From Variovorax sp. V93 (lineage in GTDB: Bacteria > Pseudomonadota > Gammaproteobacteria > Burkholderiales > Burkholderiaceae_C): a stretch of DNA of 64,000 nucleotides. Below, one piece after another: positions 27,096 through 36,418 of the stretch. A model generated the notes under the pieces. It was not told the origin of the DNA, searched no databases, and saw nothing but the letters and a program-made list of their open reading frames with translations. The stretch lies in contig NZ_AP028669.1 in NCBI RefSeq assembly GCF_041154485.1, positions 2,542,001-2,606,000 on the forward strand. The letters are read 5' to 3'. How positions within the stretch are numbered: the stretch's first letter is position 1; the number at the start of each line of letters is the position of its first letter. A program made the translations under genes and the position numbers.

Positions 27096-27995
27096 TCAGC
27101 CCTTGCGGCGCGTCACCACCACCGTGGCTTCGAGGCCGTCATAGGCCTCGGCATCGCCATACCAGCTGCCCGAGATCGGCGCGGCCTGCGCCGGGTCGCG
27201 CGTGACGCCGACGCGGATCAGCTGGCCGCTGCCCATGAGGTTGTTGGTGGGGTCGAAGGCGAGCCAGCCGATGCCCGGCAGGTAGGCCTGCAGCCAGGCA
27301 TGCGTGGTGCCGGCGCCGGTCATCGATTCGCCGGGGGCCTGGGCCGCGCGGTCGAGCGCGGCGTCGTACAGGTAGCCCGAGACGAATCGGGTGGCAATGC
27401 CCAGGCGCCGCGCGGCCTCCATCATCAGCAGCGCGTAGTCGCGGCAGCTGCCGCTGCCGAGCGCCAGCGTCTGCAGCGGCGTCTGCGTGCCTTCCTCGTC
27501 GCGTGCCTTGTATTCGAGGCTCTGGCCGATGTGCGCGTTCATGCGCGCGAGCACTTCGCGCGTGCTGTTGGGCTGGTCGATGTGCAGGAACTGGTGGGCC
27601 CAGCGGATCAGCGTGCCGTTGGCATCGTCGTCGTGGTGGGGGCGCAGGTAGTGCTCGAGGTCGAGGCGCTCCTGCACCGAATAGGCGAAGGGCAGGAACT
27701 CGGCGGCCGGATCGAGCGCGAGCTGGTCCTGCTGCGCCGGCACGTGCTCGATGGTGAAGGAGCACACGATGCGCAGCTCCGTGGCCTCGCCCATGGGCTG
27801 CACCAGCGCGACCGAGTTCGAATGCGGGTCCTGGATCAGCCGCGTGAACGACTCGGGGCTCACCTGCAGGTCGGTGGCGAGCACGCGCAGGTCGTGGCTG
27901 TCGCGCGGACGGAACATCACCCGGTGCAGGCCGAAGGTGACCGGCTTCCTGTAGCGGTAGACGGTGGTGTGGATGATGTCGTATTGGATGGCCAT
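27096..27995 (-). CDS. Transglutaminase-like protein
   Basis: 299 residues with a bacterial transglutaminase N-terminal beta domain (YDIIHTTVYRYRKPVTFGLHRVMFRPRDSHD) and a transglutaminase-like cysteine protease core. The triad is visible: Cys in LGSGSCRDYALLMMEAARRLG, His in GTTHAWLQAYLPG, Asp in WLAFDPTNN. Proteins of this type are usually amidases or proteases, often encoded with alpha-E and circularly permuted ATP-grasp genes, which are absent here. Start at the ATG at 27995 (MAIQYDIIH). Function unassigned. Confidence 0.87.
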   Translation of the reverse strand: MAIQYDIIHTTVYRYRKPVTFGLHRVMFRPRDSHDLRVLATDLQVSPESFTRLIQDPHSNSVALVQPMGEATELRIVCSFTIEHVPAQQDQLALDPAAEFLPFAYSVQERLDLEHYLRPHHDDDANGTLIRWAHQFLHIDQPNSTREVLARMNAHIGQSLEYKARDEEGTQTPLQTLALGSGSCRDYALLMMEAARRLGIATRFVSGYLYDAALDRAAQAPGESMTGAGTTHAWLQAYLPGIGWLAFDPTNNLMGSGQLIRVGVTRDPAQAAPISGSWYGDAEAYDGLEATVVVTRRKG

Positions 27996-28028
27996 GCGCT
28001 GCATTCTGGGGCCTTGGCGCGGCAGCGC

Positions 28029-29888
28029 CTACGCTTGCGTTCGATCGGTCGCGAGCGCCTTGGCCAGATTGGCCGGCAGCGGCAGCGGCTCGCCATGCCA
28101 TTGCGCGGCCAGCAGCTCGGCGCACAGGGCCGCGAAGCTCAGGCCGCGCGAGCCCAGCGCGGTGCAGGCCCAGGGAGCGGGTGCACCGGACGCGCCATCG
28201 GCATCGAGCGGGCCGACCAGCGGCCGGCGGTCGCCCGATGCGCAGCGCACGCCGACCCAGGCGCGGGCCTCGCCGCGGTCGAGGCTCGCGGCCAGCGCGG
28301 CGGCCGCGGCGGGGTGCAGCCGCTCCAGGCGCTCGCGGTTGGCGCCGGCATCGGCGCCGTTCGGTTCGAGGTTGGCGCTGTCGCGGTCGAAGGTGGCGCC
28401 CGCCAGCCAGAGCTGGGCGCCATCGTCGGTGGGTACATGCGCGATCAGGTGGCCGTCGCCATTGATGGGGGTCGCAGGAAGCCCCTCATCCGCTGCCATG
28501 GCACCCCACATGACCTGGCCGCGCACGGGCTGCAGCGGGAGCCCTGGCGCGAAGCGGCCCGATTCGAAGCCCGCGGCGACCACCACGCGGTCCGCCTCGG
28601 CCAGCAGCCGGTCCGCCGCATCGAACAGTCGCCATGCGCCGTCGCCGTGCGCCATGCGTGCCACCCGTGCGTTGCCGCGGAACTCGATGCCCGGCCCGCG
28701 CAGCCAGGCCGTGATCAGCCGATGCGGCCGGACCCAGCCTGCGCGCGCATGCCAGAGGGCCGGCGCATCGGCCGGCAAGCGGGCCTCTGCCAATTGAGCG
28801 GCGCTCGCGGGCCACGATTCGTTGGGGCCGCTGTCGCTCCAGCCGGCGGGCACGCGCGTGCCGCCCTCGGGCCGGCGCTCCAGCACGCCGCTGGCGCGCC
28901 AGTCGCGGCCTTCCTCCAGCAGCCGTTCCAGTTCATGCCAGGTCGCGCGGATGCCGGCACGCGTGAGCCGCGACAGCAGGGCATCGTCGGGCGAGACATG
29001 CGGTGCCATCACGCCGGCCGGCAGCCCGGAGGCACCGGCGGCGGGGTGGCCCGCCGCGTCGAGCACCGTGACCTGCCATCCGCGCCGCGACAGGCTGGCG
29101 GCCACCGCCGCGCCGGCCAGCCCGGCACCGATCACGGCGCAGCGGCCCGGCGTTTCGACGTGCCCGGGTGCGGGGCCGCGGCGGCGAACCGTCCAGGCCG
29201 GCGCGAACACGCCGCCCAGGCAGTCGCGCTTGGGCGGCAGGCCCGGCCGCCTTTCGAGCTGGAAGCCGTTCTGGGAGAGCGCATCGCGCACCGCACGTGC
29301 ATAGGTCCAGGTGGCCAGGCCGGTGCCCTGGCGCGCAAAGCGCGACACCGCCTTCAGCGTGTCGGGCGACCACATGGCGGGGTTCTGCTGCGGGCTGAAG
29401 CCGTCGAGGAAGATGCTGTCGGCCTCGAAGCGCTGCGCCCGCAGCATCGGCTGCACGTCGCCGATGCACAGCGTGAGCAGCACGTGGCCGGCGTCGAAGG
29501 CCAGCCGGTGAAAGCCCGGCAGCAGCCCGTGCCACTGCGCGGCCAGTTGTTCGGCCAGCGGCATCAGCTCGGGGTAGGCCCCGGCGGCGCGCAGCAGGTC
29601 TTCGGGCCCGACCGGATGGGCCTCGATGGAGACGAAGTGCAGCATCCGCGGCCGGTTTGCGTCGGCGCGCCAGGCCTGCCAGCTTGTCAGGAAATTGAGC
29701 CCCAGCCCGAATCCGGTTTCGAGAATCCGCCATTGAGGGCGTCGGGACCAGGCTGCGGGCAGGCCGCAGCCACCCAGGAACACGTGGCGCGACTGCGCCA
29801 GTGCCCCGGTTTCGGTGTGGTAGATGTCGCCGAAGCGCTCGCTGTGTGGCACGCCGTCGGCGCGCCAGGCGACGGGCTCGGCGGCCAA
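28029..29888 (-). CDS. mnmC: tRNA mnm5s2U34 biosynthesis bifunctional protein MnmC
   Basis: 619-residue fusion acting on the wobble uridine of several tRNAs. The N-terminal MnmD-type methyltransferase (about 1-235) has the SAM motif ILETGFGLGLNF at 55-66 and the DGFSPQQNPAMWSP block at 162-175. The C-terminal FAD domain (MnmC1-type, from about 250) begins CAVIGAGLAGAAVAASLSRRGW and removes the carboxymethyl group. The length is slightly below the E. coli enzyme (about 668). It lies 7 bases downstream of yggX, probably in one transcript. Confidence 0.95.
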   Translation of the reverse strand: MAAEPVAWRADGVPHSERFGDIYHTETGALAQSRHVFLGGCGLPAAWSRRPQWRILETGFGLGLNFLTSWQAWRADANRPRMLHFVSIEAHPVGPEDLLRAAGAYPELMPLAEQLAAQWHGLLPGFHRLAFDAGHVLLTLCIGDVQPMLRAQRFEADSIFLDGFSPQQNPAMWSPDTLKAVSRFARQGTGLATWTYARAVRDALSQNGFQLERRPGLPPKRDCLGGVFAPAWTVRRRGPAPGHVETPGRCAVIGAGLAGAAVAASLSRRGWQVTVLDAAGHPAAGASGLPAGVMAPHVSPDDALLSRLTRAGIRATWHELERLLEEGRDWRASGVLERRPEGGTRVPAGWSDSGPNESWPASAAQLAEARLPADAPALWHARAGWVRPHRLITAWLRGPGIEFRGNARVARMAHGDGAWRLFDAADRLLAEADRVVVAAGFESGRFAPGLPLQPVRGQVMWGAMAADEGLPATPINGDGHLIAHVPTDDGAQLWLAGATFDRDSANLEPNGADAGANRERLERLHPAAAAALAASLDRGEARAWVGVRCASGDRRPLVGPLDADGASGAPAPWACTALGSRGLSFAALCAELLAAQWHGEPLPLPANLAKALATDRTQA

Positions 29889-29895
29889 GGCGGGC

Positions 29896-30168
29896 TCAGT
29901 TCGAGGGGGGAACGTAGCCCTGCGCGACGTCCGCGCCTTCGCCGAAGAAGTGCTTTTCCATTTGCCGGGCCAGGTACTGGCGGGCGCGCAGATCGGCCAG
30001 ATTCAGCCGGTTCTCGTTGACCAGCATGGTCTGCTGCTTGAGCCAGGCGGCCCAGGCTTCCTTGCTGACGTTTTCCCACAGGCGCTTGCCCAGTTCCCCG
30101 GGATAGGGCGGGAAGTCGAGCCCTTCGGCCTCTTTGCCGAGCTTGATGCACTGAACCATGCGTGCCAT
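29896..30168 (-). CDS. yggX: Probable Fe(2+)-trafficking protein YggX
   Basis: 90-residue small protein matching YggX over its full length: [24 protein letters not shown] contains the single conserved cysteine, followed by the helical [21 protein letters not shown] and the tail [15 protein letters not shown]. The family protects iron-sulfur enzymes against oxidants and is linked to iron handling; the sulfite reductase and ferredoxin of this window would be plausible clients. It is divergent from the sulfate-binding protein gene. Confidence 0.96.
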   Translation of the reverse strand: MARMVQCIKLGKEAEGLDFPPYPGELGKRLWENVSKEAWAAWLKQQTMLVNENRLNLADLRARQYLARQMEKHFFGEGADVAQGYVPPSN

Positions 30169-30254
30169 TTTGATTGCCTCTGGTGGGGAAAGCGGTTGCT
30201 TAGTTGATTTGGCTATTTAGAACTGAGAACTCGGTCGTTCCAGTTTCCATATGT

Positions 30255-30269
30255 CGTATTGAGAATACG
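30255..30269. promoter_or_regulatory. Perfect inverted repeat upstream of the sulfate-binding protein gene
   Basis: CGTATT-GAG-AATACG is a perfect 6-bp dyad 36 bases before the ATG at 30305, inside an AT-richer leader between yggX and the sulfur operon. It could be an operator overlapping the core promoter. The regulator is not identifiable from sequence. Confidence 0.4.
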
Positions 30270-30304
30270 CAGCTTCATTGATATGCCTTTTTGAACAAGA
30301 CACC

Positions 30305-31345
30305 ATGAGCCTTCGCCGCGACTTTATCAAGCTTTCCCTGGGGGCCGGCGTGGCCGGCGCCATGGCCCTGACGGCATTGCCGTCGTTCGCGCAGCAGGGC
30401 GCGGCGCCCGTGACGTTGCTCAACGTGTCGTACGACCCGACCCGCGAGCTCTACGTCGACTACAACCGCGCGTTCGCCAAGTACTGGAAGGGCAAGACCG
30501 GGCAGGACGTGACGATCAAGCAGTCGCACGGCGGCTCGGGCAAGCAGGCCCGCTCGATCATCGACGGCATCGATGCCGACGTCGCCACGCTGGCGCTGGG
30601 CGGCGACATCGATGCGCTCGCCACGCACGGCGGGCTTGTCAAGCCCGACTGGCAGAAGCGCCTGCCGCAGAACTCGGCGCCCTACACCTCGACCATCGTG
30701 TTCCTGGTGAAGAAGGGCAACCCCAAGGGCCTGAAGGACTGGGACGACCTCGTCAAGCCCGGCGTGCAGGTGATCACGCCCAACCCCAAGACCTCCGGCG
30801 GCGCGCGCTGGAACTACCTGGCCGCCTGGGAATTCGCCAAGCGCAAGTACGGCAGCGACGCCAAGGCCAAGGAATACATCGGCAGCCTGTTCAGGAACGT
30901 GCCCGTGCTCGACACCGGCGCGCGCGGCTCGACCATCACCTTCGTGCAGCGCGGCGTGGGCGACGTGCTGCTGGCCTGGGAGAACGAGGCCTTCCTGGCG
31001 CTGAAGGAATTCGGCGCCGAGAAGTTCGAGATCGTGGTGCCGTCGATTTCGATCCTGGCCGAGCCCACCGTGGCGGTGGTCGACAAGGTGGTCGACAAGA
31101 AGGGCAGCCGCGCGGTGGCCGAGGAATACCTCAAGTACCTGTATTCGGACGAAGGCCAGGACATTGCAGGCCGCAACTTCTACCGCCCGACCTCGGAGAA
31201 GGCCAAGGCCAAATACGACAAGCAGTTTCCCAAGCTCACGCTGGTGACCATCGACCAGGCCTTCGGCGGCTGGGCCAAGGCCGACAAGGCGCACTTTGCC
31301 GACGGCGCTTCGTTCGACCAGATCTACACCGCCAAGCAGAAGTAA
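30305..31345 (+). CDS. sbp: Sulfate-binding periplasmic protein (first copy)
   Basis: 346-residue periplasmic binding protein for sulfate or thiosulfate. [18 protein letters not shown] resembles a twin-arginine signal, and the mature protein has the family blocks [43 protein letters not shown] and [29 protein letters not shown] take the ATG at 30305; an upstream one at 30278 would spoil the signal peptide. It heads a sulfonate-utilisation operon without its own sulfate permease, so it probably docks on the CysTWA transporter encoded 16 kb away, which has another binding protein. Confidence 0.92.
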   Translation: MSLRRDFIKLSLGAGVAGAMALTALPSFAQQGAAPVTLLNVSYDPTRELYVDYNRAFAKYWKGKTGQDVTIKQSHGGSGKQARSIIDGIDADVATLALGGDIDALATHGGLVKPDWQKRLPQNSAPYTSTIVFLVKKGNPKGLKDWDDLVKPGVQVITPNPKTSGGARWNYLAAWEFAKRKYGSDAKAKEYIGSLFRNVPVLDTGARGSTITFVQRGVGDVLLAWENEAFLALKEFGAEKFEIVVPSISILAEPTVAVVDKVVDKKGSRAVAEEYLKYLYSDEGQDIAGRNFYRPTSEKAKAKYDKQFPKLTLVTIDQAFGGWAKADKAHFADGASFDQIYTAKQK

Positions 31346-31396
31346 TTCGCCTCGCTCCCTCGAAGCGCACTCCCGAAGAAAAACCGAAAGCCTCCT

Positions 31397-31981
31397 GTGT
31401 CCGTTCTCCTGATTGCCGGCAGTCCCTCCGCACCTTCTCGTTCCACCGCCTTGCTCGAGGCCGTGGGCGAGCGGCTGGCCGGCCGCAAGGCGCACATCGA
31501 GCGGCTTGCGATCCGCGATCTGCCGGCCCAGGCGCTGCTGCTGGCCGACTGGAACCATCCGGCCATCGAGCGCGCGATTGCGCAGGTGGCGCAAGCGCGC
31601 GTGGTCGTGGTGGCCACGCCGGTCTACAAGGCCGCCTACAGCGGCGTGCTGAAGGTCTTCCTCGATCTGCTGGCGCAGAACGCGCTCAAGGGCAAGACCG
31701 TGCTGCCGCTGGCCACCGGCGGCAGCCCGCACCACATGCTCGCGCTCGACTACGCCTTGCGGCCGGTGCTGCATGCGCTCTCGGCGCGCCATATCCTGCC
31801 GGGTGTCTATGCGACCGATTCGCAGATCACGCTGACGCCCGAGAACGCCTACCAGGTGCATGCCGACCTGGCCGAGCGGCTCAACGAAGCCGTCGAGGTG
31901 CTCACTACCGAAGGACTGAAGCTGCCGGCCACGCATGGCTTCGAGCCCGTGCCTTTCTCCAGGGTGCGATGTAGCGTCTAG
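31397..31981 (+). CDS. ssuE: NADPH-dependent FMN reductase SsuE
   Basis: 194-residue flavodoxin-like reductase supplying FMNH2 to the monooxygenase SsuD. LLIAGSPSAPSRSTALLEAV is the FMN phosphate loop, and VVVATPVYKAAYSGVLKVFLDLL is the SsuE signature. The start is the GTG at 31397, which gives SVLLIAGSP; no nearer ATG exists. The tail is similar to family members of about 190 residues. It lies between sbp and ssuA. Confidence 0.92.
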   Translation: MSVLLIAGSPSAPSRSTALLEAVGERLAGRKAHIERLAIRDLPAQALLLADWNHPAIERAIAQVAQARVVVVATPVYKAAYSGVLKVFLDLLAQNALKGKTVLPLATGGSPHHMLALDYALRPVLHALSARHILPGVYATDSQITLTPENAYQVHADLAERLNEAVEVLTTEGLKLPATHGFEPVPFSRVRCSV

Positions 31982-31983
31982 AA

Positions 31984-32068
31984 CGGGTTCCTGATCGAAC
32001 CCGAGTCCGGCCAGCCCCATTTCCTGTTCCCGTTTTTTCAAGTCGCCGCTGCGCGTCGAGGGCGCAGC
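31984..32068 (+). other. Two hairpins in the ssuE-ssuA intercistronic leader
   Basis: CGGGTTC / GAACCCG (31984-32003, 6-base loop) begins 2 bases after the ssuE stop. A second stem GCTGCGC / GCGCAGC (32048-32068) is followed by TTT. They lie in the 120-base gap before a 44-codon ORF and could process or attenuate the message. Confidence 0.45.
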
Positions 32069-32101
32069 TTTGCCTGAAGTTCTTGCACAAGGAATCCACC
32101 C

Positions 32102-32236
32102 ATGAACCCCGTTGCCACCGAAGACTCCGCGCTCGACGCGCAGCCGCGCTCCATCTGGAAGGCGCTGCGGGACCTGGCCATCAGCACGATCGTGGTGACC
32201 GCTATCGCGCTCATCGTCGGCTTCATCTCGGCCTGA
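32102..32236 (+). CDS. Small single-pass membrane protein of the ssu operon (44 aa)
   Basis: A 45-codon ORF starting ATG at 32102 with AAGGAA about 8 bases upstream. The product has a charged, soluble N-terminus (MNPVATEDSALDAQPRSIWK) and one hydrophobic segment (LAISTIVVTAIALIVGFISA) that should span the membrane. It fills most of the ssuE-ssuA gap with codon use like its neighbours. No family recognised. It could assist the Ssu transporter, or be a regulatory short peptide. Confidence 0.6.
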   Translation: MNPVATEDSALDAQPRSIWKALRDLAISTIVVTAIALIVGFISA

Positions 32237-32271
32237 GGCCGCCTCCACCCGCATTCGAAAAGGACGAGCCC

Positions 32272-33228
32272 ATGACTTTCCTCTCCCTCCCGCGCCGCCG
32301 CCTGCTGCAGGGTGCCGCCGCCGCCATCGCAGTGCCTTCCTTCGCCGCGCTGGCCCAGGCGCCGGCGCGCCAGTTGCGCATCGGCCACCAGAAGGGCGCG
32401 CTGAGCATCCTCAAGGGCCGCGGCACGCTCGAGAAGCGCCTGGCCCCGCTCGGCGTGGCCGTGAAGTGGACCGAGTTCACCGCGGGCCCGGTGCAGCTCG
32501 AGGCACTGAACGTCGGCTCCATCGACTTCGGCGACGTGGGCGAGGCGCCGCCGATCTTCGCGCAGGCCGCCGGCGCGCCGCTCGCCTACGTGGCCACCAC
32601 GCTGCCGCGGCCCCAATCGGAAGCGGTGCTGGTGCCCAGGGGCTCGGCCATCCGGACCGTGGCCGAGCTGAAGGGGAAGAAGGTTGCACTCAACAAGGGC
32701 TCGAACGTCCACTACTTCATCGTCAAGCTGTTCGAGAAGCATGGCCTTGCCTACAGCGACCTGAACCTCGTCTTCCTGCCGCCGGCCGATGCGCGCGCAG
32801 CCTTCGAAAAGGGCTCGGTCGATGCATGGGTGATCTGGGACCCGTTCCTTGCCGCCGCCGAAAAATCGCTCGAGGCCCGCGTTCTGGCCGACGCGACTGG
32901 CGTGGTGGGCAACCGCGGCTACTACTTCTCGTCGCTCGGCTACGCCGCAAAGAATGCCGACGTGCTGGCCATCGCGATCGAGGAGATCAACAAGGTCGAC
33001 GTCTGGGGCACCGCCCACAGGAACGATCTTGCCGCCGAGTTCGCTGCCCTGTGGGGCCTGCCGAAGCCGGTGGCCGAACTGACGGTGGCGCGCGCGGCCT
33101 ATGGCACCAGTCCCATCAGCAAGGCTGTGCTCGCCGAGCAGCAGAAGATCGCCGACACCTTTTTCGACCTGAAGCTGATCCCCCGAAGGATCAGCGTGCT
33201 CGAGGCCGCTGCGGCGGGCATCGCGTGA
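32272..33228 (+). CDS. ssuA: Aliphatic sulfonate-binding protein SsuA
   Basis: 318-residue periplasmic binding protein. PRRRLLQGAAAAIAVPSFAALAQA is a signal with twin arginines, so Tat export is possible. Mature blocks RIGHQKGALSILKGRGTLEKRLAP, FTAGPVQLEALNVGSIDFGDVGEAPPIFAQAAG and [14 protein letters not shown] are diagnostic for SsuA-type proteins. The ATG at 32272 lies 36 bases after the small membrane protein. A second, diverged copy is encoded downstream in the same operon. Confidence 0.93.
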   Translation: MTFLSLPRRRLLQGAAAAIAVPSFAALAQAPARQLRIGHQKGALSILKGRGTLEKRLAPLGVAVKWTEFTAGPVQLEALNVGSIDFGDVGEAPPIFAQAAGAPLAYVATTLPRPQSEAVLVPRGSAIRTVAELKGKKVALNKGSNVHYFIVKLFEKHGLAYSDLNLVFLPPADARAAFEKGSVDAWVIWDPFLAAAEKSLEARVLADATGVVGNRGYYFSSLGYAAKNADVLAIAIEEINKVDVWGTAHRNDLAAEFAALWGLPKPVAELTVARAAYGTSPISKAVLAEQQKIADTFFDLKLIPRRISVLEAAAAGIA

Positions 33229-33377
33229 TGCAGGAAGCCTTGCGCCATCGCGCCGCCCGCGTGCTCGCCACGACCACGCGCGCCTGGGGCATTGCGGAGC
33301 CGCGGCGCCTGCGGACTGCATCGCCGCGCTCGCGCTGCGCGCTGCCCCGCGTGCGCGGCGTCTTCTTCGCCATTTGA
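33228..33377 (+). CDS. Possible 49-aa basic peptide overlapping the ssuA stop
   Basis: ATG at 33228 shares a base with the ssuA stop (TGATG), giving 49 codons to TGA at 33375. The product is Arg-rich with one Cys ([22 protein letters not shown]) and no family match. It fills the 171-base ssuA-ssuD gap almost completely. Coupling argues for translation, and it might act as a leader peptide for ssuD, but chance cannot be excluded in GC-rich DNA. Confidence 0.35.
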   Translation: MQEALRHRAARVLATTTRAWGIAEPRRLRTASPRSRCALPRVRGVFFAI

Positions 33378-33399
33378 CGCAGCACCACCGAAAGACGAC

Positions 33400-34569
33400 A
33401 TGCAGATATTCTGGTTTCTCCCCACCCATGGCGACAGCCGCTATCTCGGCACCAGCGAAGGCGCGCGGCCCATCGACCTGGCCTACCTGCAGCAGATCGC
33501 GGGCGCGGCCGACAACCTCGGCTACGAAGGCGTGCTGATTCCCACCGGCCGCTCCTGCGAAGACCCGTGGGTGATTGCTTCGAGCCTGATCGGCGCGACG
33601 AAGAAGCTCAAGTTCCTGGTGGCGGTGCGGCCCGGCCTGCACCAGCCCAGCCTGGCCGCGCGCATGGCCGCGACCTTCGACCGCCTGTCGGGCGGCCGCC
33701 TGCTGGTGAACCTGGTCACCGGCGGCGACCAGGCCGAACTCGAAGGCGACGGCGTGTACCTGGACCATGCGGCGCGCTACGAGCAATCGGCCGAGTTCAT
33801 CCGCATCTGGCGCGAGATCCTCGCGCGCAGCCATGGCGGCCAGGCCTTCGACTACGAAGGCCGGCACCTGAGCGTGAAGGGCGCGAAGCTGCTCTATCCG
33901 CCGGTGCAGGAACCCTATCCGCCGGTGTGGTTCGGCGGCTCGTCGGCTGCCGCGCACGAGCTTGCGGCCGAGCAGGTCGATGCCTATCTCACCTGGGGTG
34001 AGCCGCCCGCCGAGGTGGCCAGGAAGATTGCCGATGTGCGCAACCGCGCCGCGCGCAAGGGCCGCACGGTGGAGTTCGGCATCCGGCTGCACGTGATCGT
34101 GCGCGAGACCGACGACGCCGCATGGAAAGCCGCCGAGGAACTGATCAGCCGCGTCGACGACGAGACCGTGATCCGCGCCCAGGCCGCCTTCGCGCGCATG
34201 GATTCCGAAGGCCAGCGCCGCATGGCCGCGCTGCATTCAGGCGGCGCGAGGCGCTCGCGCGCCGAGCTCGAGATTTCTCCCAACCTCTGGGCCGGCGTCG
34301 GCCTGGTGCGCGGCGGCGCGGGCACCGCGCTGGTGGGCGACCCGCAGACGGTGGCGGCGCGCATCGAGGAATACGCGGCGCTCGGCCTGGACAAATTCAT
34401 TCTCTCGGGCTACCCGCATCTTGAAGAGGCCTACCGCTTCGCCGAGCTGGTGTTCCCGCTGCTCTCGCGCAAGGCACAGGCACGGCTTGCGGGCGGATCG
34501 CTGAGCGGGCCGTTCGGCGAAGTGGTTGCCAATCTCGATGCGCCTTCGCGCCTCGTTTCCCAAAGCTGA
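33400..34569 (+). CDS. ssuD: FMNH2-dependent alkanesulfonate monooxygenase SsuD
   Basis: 389-residue luciferase-like monooxygenase that releases sulfite from alkanesulfonates using FMNH2 from Ssu[37 protein letters not shown] (with the active-site cysteine) and [35 protein letters not shown] are full-strength SsuD signatures. The ATG at 33400 gives the family N-terminus; upstream in-frame codons overlap the ssuA end. The sulfite produced would feed CysI directly. Confidence 0.96.
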   Translation: MQIFWFLPTHGDSRYLGTSEGARPIDLAYLQQIAGAADNLGYEGVLIPTGRSCEDPWVIASSLIGATKKLKFLVAVRPGLHQPSLAARMAATFDRLSGGRLLVNLVTGGDQAELEGDGVYLDHAARYEQSAEFIRIWREILARSHGGQAFDYEGRHLSVKGAKLLYPPVQEPYPPVWFGGSSAAAHELAAEQVDAYLTWGEPPAEVARKIADVRNRAARKGRTVEFGIRLHVIVRETDDAAWKAAEELISRVDDETVIRAQAAFARMDSEGQRRMAALHSGGARRSRAELEISPNLWAGVGLVRGGAGTALVGDPQTVAARIEEYAALGLDKFILSGYPHLEEAYRFAELVFPLLSRKAQARLAGGSLSGPFGEVVANLDAPSRLVSQS

Positions 34570-34577
34570 GGAATTTC

Positions 34578-35432
34578 ATGACGGAACAAGTACAGGAACT
34601 GCCGGCGGTCGCGCCTTCTTCGGAAGAAAACGCCGGCGGCGCGCTCAAGGCCTTCGGCGCCAGCGTGGCGGCTCGGCTGGTGCCGTGGCTGGTGCCGGTG
34701 GGACTGATCGTCTTCTGGCAGATCGCTTCGTCGCTGGGCTGGCTCTCCACGCGGGTGCTGCCGGCGCCGGTGGACGTGGTCAAGGCCGCCTGGGCGCTGG
34801 CCGTATCGGGCGAGCTCTGGACGCACGTCAAGGTGAGTGCGGGCCGTGCGCTCGCGGGCCTCGCCATCGGCGGCGGAACGGGGCTGGTGCTGGGCCTCTT
34901 GACGGGCTCGGTGAAGTTCTTCGAGACGCTGCTCGATTCGACCATCCAGATGGTGCGCAACATTCCCGCGCTGGCACTCATTCCGCTCGTGATCCTGTGG
35001 TTCGGCATCGACGAGTCGGCCAAGCTGTTCCTGATCTCGGTGTCGGTGTTCTTCCCGATCTACCTCAACACCTTCCACGGCATCCGCAACGTTGATCCGC
35101 AGCTGATTGAGATGGGGCGCACCTACGGCCTCTCGCGCTGGCAGCTGTACCGCGAGGTGATCCTGCCCGGCGCGCTGTCGTCGATCCTGGTGGGCCTGCG
35201 CTTTTCGCTGGGGCTGATGTGGGTGATCCTGATCGTGGCCGAAACCATCTCGGCGCAGGCCGGCATCGGCTACCTCACGATGAACGCCCGCGAATTCCTG
35301 CAGACCGACATCGTGCTGGTGGGCATCCTGCTGTATGCGCTGCTCGGCAAGCTGGCCGACCTGTTCGCGCGCGGGCTGGAGCAATGGTGGCTGCGCTGGC
35401 ATCCCGGCTATCAGAAAAAGACGGCGAAGTGA
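34578..35432 (+). CDS. ssuC: Sulfonate ABC transporter permease SsuC
   Basis: 284-residue inner-membrane permease of the BPD_transp_1 family, with about six helices starting near residue 37 ([22 protein letters not shown]). [29 protein letters not shown] and the EAA loop [25 protein letters not shown] are characteristic of SsuC/TauC. The N-terminal tail of about 30 residues is longer than in E. coli. It follows ssuD by 8 bases and precedes the second binding-protein gene. Confidence 0.94.
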   Translation: MTEQVQELPAVAPSSEENAGGALKAFGASVAARLVPWLVPVGLIVFWQIASSLGWLSTRVLPAPVDVVKAAWALAVSGELWTHVKVSAGRALAGLAIGGGTGLVLGLLTGSVKFFETLLDSTIQMVRNIPALALIPLVILWFGIDESAKLFLISVSVFFPIYLNTFHGIRNVDPQLIEMGRTYGLSRWQLYREVILPGALSSILVGLRFSLGLMWVILIVAETISAQAGIGYLTMNAREFLQTDIVLVGILLYALLGKLADLFARGLEQWWLRWHPGYQKKTAK

Positions 35433-35443
35433 GGGCCGGGCAC

Positions 35444-36418
35444 ATGAAGAACATCATTTCGCGACGCGCGGCCATCGCCACGTTGGGCGCACTGGGCTCC
35501 GGTGCCGTGTTCGCGCAGGGCGGGGCCGCGCGGCCCGTCACCGTGCGGCTCGGCTACCAGAAGTCCTCGACGCTGATCGCCCTGCTGAAGGTGCAGGGCA
35601 CGCTCGAGAAGCAGCTTGCCCCGCTCAACGCCACGCTGAGCTGGCACGAGTTCACCAGCGGGCTGCCGCTGCTCGAGGCCCTGAACCTCGACAACCTGGA
35701 CATCAGTGCCGACGTGGCCGACACCGTGCCGGTGTTCGCGCAGGCTGCCGGCGCCGACCTGACCTTTGTCGCGCAGGAAGCGCCTTCGCCCGCAGCACAG
35801 GCCATTCTCGTGCGCGAGGACTCGCCGCTCAGGTCGGTGGCCGATCTCAAGGGAAAGAAGGTCGGCTTCGCCAAGGCGGCCGGCGCGCACTACCTGCTGA
35901 TCGCGGCGCTGGAGAAGGCCGGCCTGTCCTTCAGGGACATCGATCCTGCCTACCTGACACCGGCCGACGGCCGTGCCGCCTTCGAGCGCGGCGCCATCGA
36001 CGCCTGGGTCGTGTGGGATCCGTTCCTGGCGGCTGCGCAGCGCCAGGCCAGGGTGCGCGTGCTGGCCGATGGCACGGGCATCGCCTCATACCAGCGCTAC
36101 TACCTCGCCAGCACCAAGTTCTCGAAGGCGCGCCCGGACGTGCTGCGCGTGGTCTATGCCGAGCTCGAGAAAACCGGCCGATGGGTCAAGCAGAACCCGA
36201 AGGATGCCGCGGCGCTGCTGTCGCCCGTCTGGGGCCTGGACGCGGCAACGATCGAGCAGGCCAACGCCCGCCGCAGCTACGCGGTGCGCCCGGTGGTGGC
36301 CGAGGCGCTGGCCGAACAGCAGCGCATCGCCGATGCCTTCTTTGCGGAAAAGCTGCTGCCGAGAAAGATCAACGCGCTCGACGTGGCGCTCTTCCAACCG
36401 GGCCTCAAATCATCATGA
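35444..36418 (+). CDS. Second SsuA-like sulfonate-binding protein
   Basis: 324-residue periplasmic protein related to SsuA. The signal [25 protein letters not shown] has twin arginines; [60 protein letters not shown] and [14 protein letters not shown] align with SsuA but differ at many pocket positions. Retaining two binding proteins with one SsuCB pair suggests a wider sulfonate range, such as aliphatic and aromatic or taurine-like compounds; this is inferred. Its stop overlaps the ssuB start by 4 bases. Confidence 0.9.
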   Translation: MKNIISRRAAIATLGALGSGAVFAQGGAARPVTVRLGYQKSSTLIALLKVQGTLEKQLAPLNATLSWHEFTSGLPLLEALNLDNLDISADVADTVPVFAQAAGADLTFVAQEAPSPAAQAILVREDSPLRSVADLKGKKVGFAKAAGAHYLLIAALEKAGLSFRDIDPAYLTPADGRAAFERGAIDAWVVWDPFLAAAQRQARVRVLADGTGIASYQRYYLASTKFSKARPDVLRVVYAELEKTGRWVKQNPKDAAALLSPVWGLDAATIEQANARRSYAVRPVVAEALAEQQRIADAFFAEKLLPRKINALDVALFQPGLKSS

